Part shown: one piece after another, positions 56,052 through 64,000 of the stretch | How positions within the stretch are numbered: position 1 is the stretch's first letter | Layout of the letters: every line of letters begins with the position of its first letter | Assembly (NCBI GenBank): GCA_963724385.1 | Contig: CAVRUJ010000002.1 | Location: 930,001-994,000 of the forward strand | Direction: 5' to 3' | Source of the DNA: DASXQK01 sp963724385 | GTDB taxonomy: Bacteria; Pseudomonadota; Alphaproteobacteria; Dongiales; Dongiaceae | DNA: 64,000 nt | Made by a program: the position numbers and the translations under genes | Notes under the pieces: model-generated | Databases searched by the model: none | Seen by the model: only the letters and a program-made list of their open reading frames with translations | Told to the model about the DNA's origin: nothing

Positions 56052-56329
56052 ACCCAGCTCCCGTGTTGACCGTTCGCATCGCGAGCTTCGCTGCAGAGTG
56101 GGTACCACAGGCATTAAAGAGTGGAGGTCCCCGCCCTCTTCACTTCTAAGTGACACCTCAATACGCGGCTCAGGTGGGACTGGCAGGTCGCCATCGTCAA
56201 GGCCGATACCAAGTGCGATCCTCTTCGGGTGGGCTCCCATCGCGGCCCGTGATGCTGCGCGGCTTTCAAGGGTGAACACGCGGTCTCCGCGCAGAGGGGC
56301 GCGCGCAGACGCACGTCGTCTCGCTTTGG

Positions 56330-56623
56330 CTAGATGATCCCCGCCGCCGACAGGTCCGCCAGCACCTGGACCGCGGTTCGATGGGATTGGAAACGCGACA
56401 GTTCCGGGGCGGCCCTTCGGATTGAGCTGCGGATGATCAGCCCAATCGGCCCGATGTCCGCCAACTGACGGATGCGGGCGGCAATAGCCTCCGGAATTCG
56501 GCGCTCGCCTCGTTCCCAGTATCGGATGATGCGCGTGCCGACGTTCAGCACCTTCGACAGCGGCGTGCGCCACTGAGACCCGTAGAGGGATTCCCCAGCG
56601 GTAGCGAGTTCAGCCGACGTCAT
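56330..56623 (-). CDS. HTH DNA-binding protein
   Basis: 97-residue protein starting at ATG 56623. The segment WRTPLSKVLNVGTRIIRYWERGERRIPEAIAARI matches Cro/C1-type HTH layouts used by mobile-element regulators, with the recognition helix near VGTRIIRYWE. A second, weaker helical region follows. It is co-oriented with the ParB-like gene 278 bp downstream; the gap between them shows no gene. Confidence 0.75.
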   Translation of the reverse strand: MTSAELATAGESLYGSQWRTPLSKVLNVGTRIIRYWERGERRIPEAIAARIRQLADIGPIGLIIRSSIRRAAPELSRFQSHRTAVQVLADLSAAGII

Positions 56624-56674
56624 GAATATCTCGCGCCGCCGCCGCCTCATCGCCGAACGCCCATGCCAAGAGAG

Positions 56675-57100
56675 TCAGACGCCAGGTCCCTCAATGCCCC
56701 CATCGCATCCGAGCCGGCACCCCACCCTGATTGATGATCGCGACGTTCTGATTTCTTGCACCTGATTTACTCCGGCCAGGGGAGAGAAGGTCGGGTCAGC
56801 ATCGACCTGAACGGCGTACCGTTTGCCTGGGATCGCGACCTCCACCAAAGCATGCCTACGTCCAGTGATGACTCCGAGTCGCGACTCGGGCATCGATCTC
56901 ATTCCGACCGGCCGGACCGGCCCATGAGGCATTGATCCTCCCCATACATTTGACCGCTCGATCACAATAAACCTCGTGATTTCAATACGCTGATCCGGTC
57001 TGATCGCAAATCCGGATTGCTCGTTTTCGATCCTCAATTGGCCGCCGGCCCAAACACCCGATTCACGCCCCCACTGGTCGTGACGCCCTACTGAGGGCAT
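56675..57100 (-). CDS. Possible hypothetical protein
   Basis: 141-residue open frame whose middle reads as protein-like (GQLRIENEQSGFAIRPDQRI; RHALVEVAIPGKRYAVQVDA). No ribosome-binding site or family recognised. The upstream extension of the frame is the shadow of the excisionase gene. A coding role is uncertain. Confidence 0.35.
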   Translation of the reverse strand: MPSVGRHDQWGRESGVWAGGQLRIENEQSGFAIRPDQRIEITRFIVIERSNVWGGSMPHGPVRPVGMRSMPESRLGVITGRRHALVEVAIPGKRYAVQVDADPTFSPLAGVNQVQEIRTSRSSIRVGCRLGCDGGIEGPGV

Positions 57101-57310
57101 GCGCGAGCCCATCAGGACCCCGACCGAACAGCGTGATCCGCCAACCCAGTTGCGCGGATGTGCCGCGCATCTGTCCGGCCGCCCTGAGCCCTCAGTCCTC
57201 GCCGAAGAAGCCCTCCAAGCCTTCGCCCGACTACTGGCCCGCCAAACCGCCGCCGACGCGGCGCGGTCGAACCCCATCGTGAGTTCAACGACCAAGACAG
57301 GAACCATCCC

Positions 57311-57499
57311 ATGACCACTGTGCCCACCAGGCTCTCTCGCCTCCTCACCATCACCGACGTTGCCGAGCACCTGAAGGTCGACCCTCGGACGGTCCGGCGC
57401 TGGATCAAGAAAGGAACGCTCCACTTCCATCAGGTCGGGCGCCAGCAACGCGTGGCCGAAGAAGACCTCGCGGCCTTTCTTAGCGCATGCCGGAGGTAA
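57311..57499 (+). CDS. Excisionase-family DNA-binding protein
   Basis: 62-residue MerR-like winged HTH (LLTITDVAEHLKVDPRTVRR, then HFHQVGRQQRVAEEDLAAFL) typical of Xis/AlpA-type excisionases. It lies 115 bp upstream of the large recombinase gene on the same strand, a classic xis-int arrangement. No tRNA or direct-repeat attachment site was found beside it. Confidence 0.88.
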   Translation: MTTVPTRLSRLLTITDVAEHLKVDPRTVRRWIKKGTLHFHQVGRQQRVAEEDLAAFLSACRR

Positions 57500-57614
57500 A
57501 GGCAATGATGTCACCTGGTGTTCACTCATGTTTATGCTTTATCGTATCGTCGTTACTGCACGACCAATACTATGACCTTACTTTAGATATTGATGCACGC
57601 ACGATTCAGTACTA

Positions 57615-60497
57615 GTGTCCACCTCTGTCCCAAGGAGATACCTCATGCCGCTCGACCCCGTGTCACGAAAGCCCGCACCGCTGACCCTCCCCGCAACCCT
57701 GGAGGACGTGCGCCAGCACGTGCTCTCGAATGAGACTCAGGATCCGAAGCGGCAACGGGAACTCGCCTCCGGCCTCTCCACGATCGGCAAGGCGCTTGGC
57801 CGGCCTCTGACGGAGATACCCGCCGATCCCGCGGCGCTGCAAAGGCAGCTCGAGAAGATCACCGCCGCCATGGTGGGGGTCTCGAAGGGGCGATGGCGCA
57901 ACGCACGCAGCTATTGCCGCTCGGCGCTCCAGCTTGCCGGCATCACCCACATGCCCGGCCGCTACGACGTTCGGCTATCCGATGAATGGGCCGCCTTGTT
58001 CAAGGGGATGGACCACGGCGCCCGCCTCGGCTTTTCCCGCTTCGGAAGGTACGCCAGCTTGCACGGTGTCCTCCCTTCCCAGGTGGATGACGCCGTGATG
58101 GACCGGTTCGAGAGCGACCTCGCTGCCGGGATGATCAAGGGCCCCCGTCGCATCCGTGGTACCGCCTGCCGGGTCTGGAACGCCGCCGCGGCGACGGACT
58201 CTTCATGGCCCAAGCAGCAACTCACGGTGCCGGACCGCCGGAGGACCTATATCCTGCCCTGGTCCGCATTCCCGGCCAGTCTCAAGGTCGACCTGGACGC
58301 CTACATGGATCGGCTGTCCGGCAAGGACATCCTTGCCGAACTCGGCTTCCGCCCGTTGAAGCCCGGGTCCATCAAGACCAGGAGGAGACAGCTACACGAG
58401 TACATCTCCGCCCTGGTTCGCCGGGGACGCGACCCTCAGACCCTCCGCTCCTTGGCCGATCTCGTGCCGGTCGAGACGGTCAAGGAGGGGTTGCGCTTCT
58501 ATCTCGACCGTCCACAGGGCAAGGCGCCGAAACAGGCCTACGACATAGCCTACGTGGTAAGGGCCATGGCGCGGCACTGGGTAGGGGTCGACGCGGCGCA
58601 TCTCGACAAGCTGAAGGCGATCTGCCAGCGCCTCGACTCGGGCCATCGCGGCATGACCGAACGAAACCTGGAAATGCTGCGCCAATTCCAGGATCCGGCC
58701 AACGTCCTTGCGCTTGTGAACCTGCCCAAGCGCATTCTTGCCAGCATCCCCAAGTCCGGCAAGCTCACGAAGTCCCAAGCACTCCAGGTCCAGGTCGCGG
58801 TCGCCATCGAGATCCTGTTGATGCTGCCCCTGCGCCTCGATAATCTGGTCAAGCTCAACCTCGAGACCCATCTCAGGCGCACGAACAGGAGCCGGATCCT
58901 TCACGTCGCCATCCCCAAGGGGGAAGTGAAGAACACGGTGGACATCAGCGCCGTCCTGCCCGAGCCCACCGCCCGCCTCATCGACACCTACACCCAGCGA
59001 TACCGACCTCTGCTCGCTGACCAGCCCTCGCCCTGGCTCTTTCCGGGAGAAGACGGCAAGGCCAAGGCGCCGCAGACCCTGCGCGGGCAGATCATCAAGT
59101 GCATCAAGGAGCGCATCGGCTTGCGTATGTTTCCGCACGCGTTCCGCCACTTCGCCGCCTTCGTCTTCCTGCAGGCCCACCCGGGTGCCTACGGGGTCGT
59201 CCGGCTCGTGCATGCCCACAAGTCCGTCGACACCACCACCAAGTACTACTGCGGCATGGAGACCGCCCCCGCTATACGGCTCTTCGACGAGAACATCCTC
59301 AAGACTCCGGGAAGGCCCGGACTCGCCGTCAACCCATACCCCTGGGAGGGGCAAATGACACCCCGCATCGATCACAAGAAGGACCCCCAGCGCCGGTGCC
59401 TCAAGCTCGAGCTCTGGCCCGACCAGGACCGCGAAGCCTGGAATGCTGCCGTGCAGGAAGGCGACGTCTTCGACGACGGTGGGCTTGGCGCCAAATGGGC
59501 GCCAAGCACCCGGGAGATGAACATCAGCTGCTATGGCCGGTGGCTCGGCTGGCTGCTGCGGCAAGATCTCCTGGACCCCAATCTCGGACCGGCCGAGCGC
59601 GTCACGCCGGAGCGGATCGCCCGATACGTTTCGGACCTACAGCGCCAGATCGCATCCAGGACGGTGGTGGCCCGTGTCTGCCACCTTTACCTCAGCCTCA
59701 GAGCCATGGTCCCGGATCGAGACTGGGGCTGGATGCGCGGGGTCGAGTCACGGCTCCGGAAGACCGCGACGAGTACCCGGAACAAGCAAGCCCACATAGA
59801 GCCGACGAGCGAGCTGTTCGCTTACGGCATCGAGCTGATGGAACGGGCGGACGGACCGGAGGGCGGCACGGTCGCGCAACGCGCTCAGGGGTTCCGCGAC
59901 GGCTTGATCATTGCCCTGCTCGCCGCCCGCCCCTTCCGGCGGCGCAACTTCGCCTCCATCAAGATCGGCCAGGAGCTAGTCCACCAAGGGCAGGACTATT
60001 GGCTACGGTTCTCCAAGAAGCAGACCAAGACCCGGACGGCGATCGAGGTCCCCTTCCCTGTCGTGCTGGTCCCCCTCCTGGAGCGGTATGTCTCGCACCA
60101 TCGGCCCTTGCTAAATCCCTTCACCAGGGGCGGCAGGTGGGCGAAGCGCAGGCCACGGCCACCAACGCCGGCCCTCTGGATCTCCAGGCGGGGCACCCCC
60201 ATGGGGGCGACCACGGTTTACCAACGCGTAGTCGCTCTGACCAAGGCCAAGTTCGGCCACCCCGTGAACCCCCACCTGTTTAGGGACAGCGCCGCGACCA
60301 GTGTGGCGACCGAAGATCCGACGCACGTCCATATCGTCAAGGACGTGCTCGGCCATTCGACGCTGAAGACGGCAGAGCGCTACTACATGCATGCCCAGAC
60401 TGTCGAAGCCTTCCGGCAACTTCAGGACCACGTTCTGGGCTTGCGCCGCGGCCGTCGTGATGGAGGCTGTCTCCCAGGTACCAGCCCGGAGGCCTGA
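57615..60497 (+). CDS. Tandem tyrosine recombinase: two catalytic domains in one protein
   Basis: 960-residue protein with two complete tyrosine-recombinase units. Unit 1 (about residues 1-575) has R407 (MLPLRLDN), H508-x2-R511 (HAFRH) and Y544/Y545 after the weak HAHKSVDTTTK segment. Unit 2 (about 581-960) has R772 (AARPFRRRN), H887-x2-R890 (HLFRD) and Y923/Y924 after GHSTLKTAER. Tandem integrases are usually separate genes. The second unit has its own possible start, ATG 59355, with GGGAGGGG directly upstream, so it may also be made separately. The gene follows an excisionase-like gene. Confidence 0.9.
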   Translation: MSTSVPRRYLMPLDPVSRKPAPLTLPATLEDVRQHVLSNETQDPKRQRELASGLSTIGKALGRPLTEIPADPAALQRQLEKITAAMVGVSKGRWRNARSYCRSALQLAGITHMPGRYDVRLSDEWAALFKGMDHGARLGFSRFGRYASLHGVLPSQVDDAVMDRFESDLAAGMIKGPRRIRGTACRVWNAAAATDSSWPKQQLTVPDRRRTYILPWSAFPASLKVDLDAYMDRLSGKDILAELGFRPLKPGSIKTRRRQLHEYISALVRRGRDPQTLRSLADLVPVETVKEGLRFYLDRPQGKAPKQAYDIAYVVRAMARHWVGVDAAHLDKLKAICQRLDSGHRGMTERNLEMLRQFQDPANVLALVNLPKRILASIPKSGKLTKSQALQVQVAVAIEILLMLPLRLDNLVKLNLETHLRRTNRSRILHVAIPKGEVKNTVDISAVLPEPTARLIDTYTQRYRPLLADQPSPWLFPGEDGKAKAPQTLRGQIIKCIKERIGLRMFPHAFRHFAAFVFLQAHPGAYGVVRLVHAHKSVDTTTKYYCGMETAPAIRLFDENILKTPGRPGLAVNPYPWEGQMTPRIDHKKDPQRRCLKLELWPDQDREAWNAAVQEGDVFDDGGLGAKWAPSTREMNISCYGRWLGWLLRQDLLDPNLGPAERVTPERIARYVSDLQRQIASRTVVARVCHLYLSLRAMVPDRDWGWMRGVESRLRKTATSTRNKQAHIEPTSELFAYGIELMERADGPEGGTVAQRAQGFRDGLIIALLAARPFRRRNFASIKIGQELVHQGQDYWLRFSKKQTKTRTAIEVPFPVVLVPLLERYVSHHRPLLNPFTRGGRWAKRRPRPPTPALWISRRGTPMGATTVYQRVVALTKAKFGHPVNPHLFRDSAATSVATEDPTHVHIVKDVLGHSTLKTAERYYMHAQTVEAFRQLQDHVLGLRRGRRDGGCLPGTSPEA

Positions 60498-60500
60498 CCT

Positions 60501-60662
60501 ATGCTCGCCGTTATCTACGCCAGATACAGCACCGACCTCCAGCGGGAGGCGTCGATCGACGATCAGGTTCGCGTCTGCCGCCATCGGATCGAGGGGGAAG
60601 GCTGGAGCCTGGTCGCCACCTACAGCGACGCCGCCAGCAGCGGTGCCAGCCGGCTGCGGTCG
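60501..60662 (+). pseudogene. Serine recombinase, N-terminal fragment
   Basis: Begins 3 nt after the tyrosine recombinase stop. About 53 residues of a resolvase N-domain are visible (VIYARYSTDLQREASIDDQV, with Arg and Ser of the active site, then EGWSLVATYSDAASSGASR). Similarity then ends abruptly and the frame continues into antisense of the next gene. The rest of the recombinase is missing, so an insertion or deletion breakpoint lies near 60662. Confidence 0.85.
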
Positions 60663-60904
60663 ACGATCTCTTCCTCCATAAGGCGACAGGCGACTTGCGA
60701 TCGCGGGGTTACCGCGAACTTGCGCGTTCCAACCCTCTGGCACCGGCAGAGCGCTCGATGGATCACATTAACGACCGTGTTCGCGATCCTCACGTATTAC
60801 AGGAGATCAGTTGCCGTCTCCCGATCGTTCTACGGCATGATTCGCCCTTCGCCCACATTATGCGGCCAGCAACTTCAGCTTAGCCGCGCTTCGGACCGGC
60901 CAAA
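60663..60904. other. Breakpoint region
   Basis: 242 bp between the truncated serine recombinase and the ATPase stop. One plus-strand frame reads coherently (RSRGYRELARSNPLAPAERS) and could be the 3' end of another disrupted gene, not recognised. Confidence 0.35.
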
Positions 60905-63883
60905 TTATCTCTCCAGCCGCACCCGCAGTCTGCGAGCACGCTCCTTGAAGGCGCCCTCACCACCCTCGAGGATGTCGCAAACCGCCTTCCTGATCTCTGC
61001 ATTCTCAATGCCGCCCGAACGGTATGAGATCGGCGGCAGGGCGCCCTGCGGATGGGGTCCAGCTTCGGCGAGAATGATCTGATCGGCATCGGTGTTGATC
61101 ACGAGGTTCGCATTGTGCGTAACCATGATGACCTGGCGGTGCGCCTTAGCCTCAATGAAAAGGTTGACCAACTCGTCGAAGACGGACTTGGGATCGAGGT
61201 TCTCCTCCGGTTGATCGATCACCAGCGGCCGGTTGTCGCTGTCATCGAGCGCCAGATAGAGGAGCAGGAGAACGATGCCGCGCGTGCCGGGCGATAGCTT
61301 GCGGATATCGACCCCGTCATAGTCGATGCCATAGCGGATCGCGATGTGATCGGTGCTGAAAAGCCATTGGGCGAAGCGCTTCGACCAGGCGCGAAATTCC
61401 GCCTGATCGGTGTGCGCGACCGGAGAGTGATCCAGCAAGTCCTTCTGATAAAGCCGCCGGAACTCTGCCATTGCCGCGATGACACCGGGCGAATCCCCGG
61501 TCTCCCACGCTCCCTTGAGCACCTCAGTCGCCTTCTGCAGCAGTGTGCCTTTGCCCCGGAACGCGCCGGCCTTCCTAAGGTCGATCAGCCCGTCTTCGGC
61601 CTCAGACGCCCATTGCTCCACATTGGCGACGCGGGCGACCGAGAAGGAGAGTTTCTTCAACGTGCCGGAGGCTGCAGCGAGTCGCACCATGAGCGGCGCG
61701 TAGAGTTCCTCCAGCACCAATTGCCCCGCGACGAGTGCATCGAAGGCTCTACCGTAGGCCTCCTCGCGCTGCATCTGCAGCTCGCGTGCGCGATCCCTGG
61801 CGCCCTTGGCGTCGTTCAGCTTCGCGGTCAGCGTTTGCAGCGCCGCGGTCTCCGTCGTGATGTTGCCCGAAAGCGCGGTGTATCGGCGTTGCGTCTCCTT
61901 GTCGGCGCTGACCAGCTTCTCCAGCCGCGCCATCTCCGCCTGAAGTACGGCCTGCGACAGCGTATTGAGGTCCATGTCGTCCCGGAAGTACGGCGCGCTC
62001 AGATCGCCAGCAGCCGGGGTCGTCCCCTTGAGTTTGGCGATCTCCCCGTCGACCCATTTCACATAGCCGGCGAGATCATTGTCGACCGGTCCCTTGTAGT
62101 CCAACAGGAAGGCGGCCCATTGCTCCGCCGACATGCCGCTGTGCGCATGCCGAGCCTGGGCCTGTCTCAGCGCCTCCGGGGCTTGATTGCGCCGGAGATC
62201 CTTCACCTCGTCCTGCAACGCGAGAAAGGTTTGCCGCTGGCCGGCGAACTGCCGCAGCATTGCCCTGACCTGGTTGGCGGCACCAGCCAGCTCGGTATGA
62301 CGTTGAGCCCTCTTTTCGCTGCCGGCCGAGACGAGTTTCGCACGGTCGGCTGTATAGGCGTCGACCAGCTTCTTCTTCTGCGCGACCTGCGCCTCATAGG
62401 TCGCGATGAGCTTTTCCTTTTCGAGCTCCGTGCCGATGCGCTCGGATATCTGCGAGACGGATTCGGCCTCGCGATCACGCGCCAGGCGATGGCGCGATGC
62501 GCGGTGCTCCAGCAATTCAGCAAAGTCCAATGTGCCATCCCGTTCGTGGTCGGGGTGCGCCTCGAAGATCACACGTTCAATCTCGCGCATTAGGCCGTCC
62601 GTCAGACCGCTCGACGAGCAAAGTTCCTCGACGAACTGCTGCGACAGATACCGGACGCGCGGATAGCTGAAAGGTCCGTTCGCGTCCGAGCCGTCGAGCG
62701 AACGCACGCTGGGCTCTCCCGTCGCCCAGCTCACCTTCACCTTCCCTTGGCCGACAAGGGGACGGGCCCGTAAAAGGAAGGACGGATTCGCCCACTCCTC
62801 GGCGTTCCACGTCTCGTCCGAGATGGAATCGCAGCCCGCCGCGATCATGTCGACGAGGGCAGTCTTCCCGGAACCTCGGGCCCCGATGATGGCGATCAGC
62901 CCCGGATTGAGCGGAATAGCCGCCGTCTTCAGCCAAGGGGCGTTGAGGATCTGGACCCCCGAGATCACCTGCGACGGCGTGGCGGACGCTGGCGGCTCGG
63001 CACCGACATGAGCTCGGCCGCCTGGATCGATACACACCTGCCGCAGGGAATCGAATTCCAGCTCGCCCTTGATCCAGGAGAATCGGTCTCCAAATGGCGA
63101 TGCCACGTCATCGAGCTTGTGCGCGTCGCTCCCATGTAGGCAGGGCTTCAGCCCTCCGTACCGAGCACGGATTTCATCGGGGCCGAGTTCTCCTTGGCCG
63201 AGCCAGAACTCGCGTTGTGCTGGGCTGCTGGCAAAGATCACATGTGCAAAGCCTTCAATCTCTCGCCGGATCGTCTGATCCGCGGCTTCCCGCACGCCCG
63301 ACGTGCCGTCGGTCGCACCGCCCGCCACCGCGATCAGGATATTCTTCTTCGCCCACCCACTCTCACTGAACACCTCGCGCAATTTCTGGAAGTTGACCTT
63401 GAACTGGCTGGCCCCGTAGCTCAGCGCGGCCTGGTCGTCGGCGATACTTGGATCGGCCTTCTTACCCAACCGGATGAGGTCCGCCCGGGTGCAGTCGAAG
63501 CGATCCTGCATGACGTTGAACTGCAAGCGCGAAAGCAAGCGCCGCAACTCCTGGAGATGCTGCGGATCTTCCGGACTGACAAACAGGTGGACATTGACGA
63601 AGCCGCCCTTGGCAGTCGCGACGTTGAGTCTCAGCTCCACATTTGGAAAGATCAGCTTGGCGGTCGGCAGCCGCCCGGCATCCTTACGCCTCAGCACTTC
63701 CTCGTAGGTGTCGGTCACGTAGTAGTCGGTAACGGCGATGGCCTCGATGACCGGCGTAGCCTGCTCGAGGGCGGTCAAGTAGTCGTGCCACGCATTGGGG
63801 CCGCTGAACTGGTCGTTCATCACGGTGCCCGGTGCGTGAATGTGCGGCTCCCATCTATGCCACTCCGACCCTCGGCTCAGCAT
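60905..63883 (-). CDS. PHP domain plus SMC/Rad50-like AAA ATPase (TrlF-like)
   Basis: 992-residue two-part protein. The N-terminus has PHP-type metal ligands (H14-x-H16 in EPHIHAPG; VTDYY near 51; HGSDAHK near 250). An ABC/SMC ATPase follows: Walker A GARGSGKTAL near 334, a long coiled coil (about 430-800) rich in Glu, Ala and Lys, signature LSPGTRGIVLL, Walker B PLVIDQPEENLD near 885 and switch His in VMVTHNAN. Similar proteins are annotated TrlF and some are suspected anti-phage or anti-plasmid nucleases. A GAGGAGGGAGAGG ribosome-binding site precedes the ATG. It lies beside recombinases, as defence genes often do. Confidence 0.85.
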   Translation of the reverse strand: MLSRGSEWHRWEPHIHAPGTVMNDQFSGPNAWHDYLTALEQATPVIEAIAVTDYYVTDTYEEVLRRKDAGRLPTAKLIFPNVELRLNVATAKGGFVNVHLFVSPEDPQHLQELRRLLSRLQFNVMQDRFDCTRADLIRLGKKADPSIADDQAALSYGASQFKVNFQKLREVFSESGWAKKNILIAVAGGATDGTSGVREAADQTIRREIEGFAHVIFASSPAQREFWLGQGELGPDEIRARYGGLKPCLHGSDAHKLDDVASPFGDRFSWIKGELEFDSLRQVCIDPGGRAHVGAEPPASATPSQVISGVQILNAPWLKTAAIPLNPGLIAIIGARGSGKTALVDMIAAGCDSISDETWNAEEWANPSFLLRARPLVGQGKVKVSWATGEPSVRSLDGSDANGPFSYPRVRYLSQQFVEELCSSSGLTDGLMREIERVIFEAHPDHERDGTLDFAELLEHRASRHRLARDREAESVSQISERIGTELEKEKLIATYEAQVAQKKKLVDAYTADRAKLVSAGSEKRAQRHTELAGAANQVRAMLRQFAGQRQTFLALQDEVKDLRRNQAPEALRQAQARHAHSGMSAEQWAAFLLDYKGPVDNDLAGYVKWVDGEIAKLKGTTPAAGDLSAPYFRDDMDLNTLSQAVLQAEMARLEKLVSADKETQRRYTALSGNITTETAALQTLTAKLNDAKGARDRARELQMQREEAYGRAFDALVAGQLVLEELYAPLMVRLAAASGTLKKLSFSVARVANVEQWASEAEDGLIDLRKAGAFRGKGTLLQKATEVLKGAWETGDSPGVIAAMAEFRRLYQKDLLDHSPVAHTDQAEFRAWSKRFAQWLFSTDHIAIRYGIDYDGVDIRKLSPGTRGIVLLLLYLALDDSDNRPLVIDQPEENLDPKSVFDELVNLFIEAKAHRQVIMVTHNANLVINTDADQIILAEAGPHPQGALPPISYRSGGIENAEIRKAVCDILEGGEGAFKERARRLRVRLER

Positions 63884-64000
63884 CCTCTCCCTCCTCAGAA
63901 CCTATTGTGGTGCCCCGCCTCCTGGAGGATCAATTGAGCCGGTCACCTTGCGATCTGCCTTTATTGGACGCTCCGCGGTCGTTCTGGCTGGCGCCGCGTC

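Noticed and set aside
56052..56573. N-terminal extension of the ParB-like protein
   Set aside because: The extra residues are Arg/Pro/Gly rich and overlap the HTH gene in another frame; the GTG at 56051 fits the domain start.
57101..57529. Minus-strand ORF opposite the excisionase
   Set aside because: It is the shadow of the excisionase and its upstream region; only the part below 57100 reads as possible protein.
57500..57614. tRNA-linked attachment site next to the recombinase
   Set aside because: No tRNA-like fold or direct repeat could be recognised by eye; the far end of the island may lie outside the window.

Overview
The window looks like part of a GC-rich alphaproteobacterial genome. 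A C4-type 5-aminolevulinate synthase (hemA), an aioXSR/aioBA arsenite-oxidase set of the rhizobial type and the general protein style support this. The species cannot be named from the sequence. No tRNA, rRNA or CRISPR array was recognised.

Region 1 (1-12.1 kb) is an arsenite-oxidation island. It holds a 5'-truncated sensor kinase aioS, the sigma-54 activator aioR, a near-perfect sigma-54 promoter, aioB (Tat-exported Rieske subunit), aioA (Mo subunit), a c-type cytochrome and moeA. A frameshifted aioX (arsenite-binding PhnD-type protein) converges on moeA. An MFS permease, cobT (lower cobalamin ligand) and an aquaglyceroporin-like channel follow.

Region 2 (12.6-15.2 kb) holds a [2Fe-2S] ferredoxin and a small minus-strand cluster: cold-shock protein, small hypothetical, LysR regulator, CDGSH Fe-S protein and a hypothetical.

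Region 3 (15.4-36.3 kb) is the most distinctive part: about 20 kb on the minus strand encoding a corrinoid-dependent one-carbon pathway. It has two pairs of UroD-family methyltransferase plus corrinoid protein, a methyl-H4F methyltransferase, a RACo-type corrinoid activator, a B12-dependent methionine-synthase activation-domain protein, a MetF-like reductase, a G3E (CobW) GTPase, and a GntR regulator. It also has a complete Liv-type ABC importer, a cytoplasmic Mo/Fe-S oxidoreductase with a four-cluster ferredoxin, and a NarI-like membrane protein. The inferred logic is substrate import, methyl transfer to cobalamin, transfer to H4F, then oxidation via MetF. The substrate is unknown. Flanking arsenic genes (aio, aquaporin, arsH) and a GATase-type AraC regulator make methylated arsenicals or arsenobetaine a testable candidate.

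Region 4 (36.5-48.8 kb) is mixed: a PrmA/ETF-beta-type methyltransferase, hypotheticals, the AraC regulator, arsH, moaA, a frameshifted acetyl-CoA synthetase, Mrp/ApbC, a frameshifted small gene, a beta-carbonic anhydrase with an in-frame stop, a second 'virulence factor' family protein and hemA.

Region 5 (48.9-64 kb) is mobile and decaying. An MFS gene is split by a 2.4-kb IS1595-family element with passenger genes and an 8-bp target duplication. An IS630 remnant, a metallo-beta-lactamase-fold protein, a ParB-like protein, an HTH protein and an excisionase follow. Then come an unusual 960-residue protein with two complete tyrosine-recombinase domains, a truncated serine recombinase, and a 992-residue PHP plus SMC-like ATPase that resembles defence proteins.

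Several genes carry single-base lesions (aioX, acs, a small gene near 45.6 kb, the split MFS gene, carbonic anhydrase). These could be real decay or assembly error, and the raw reads would decide.
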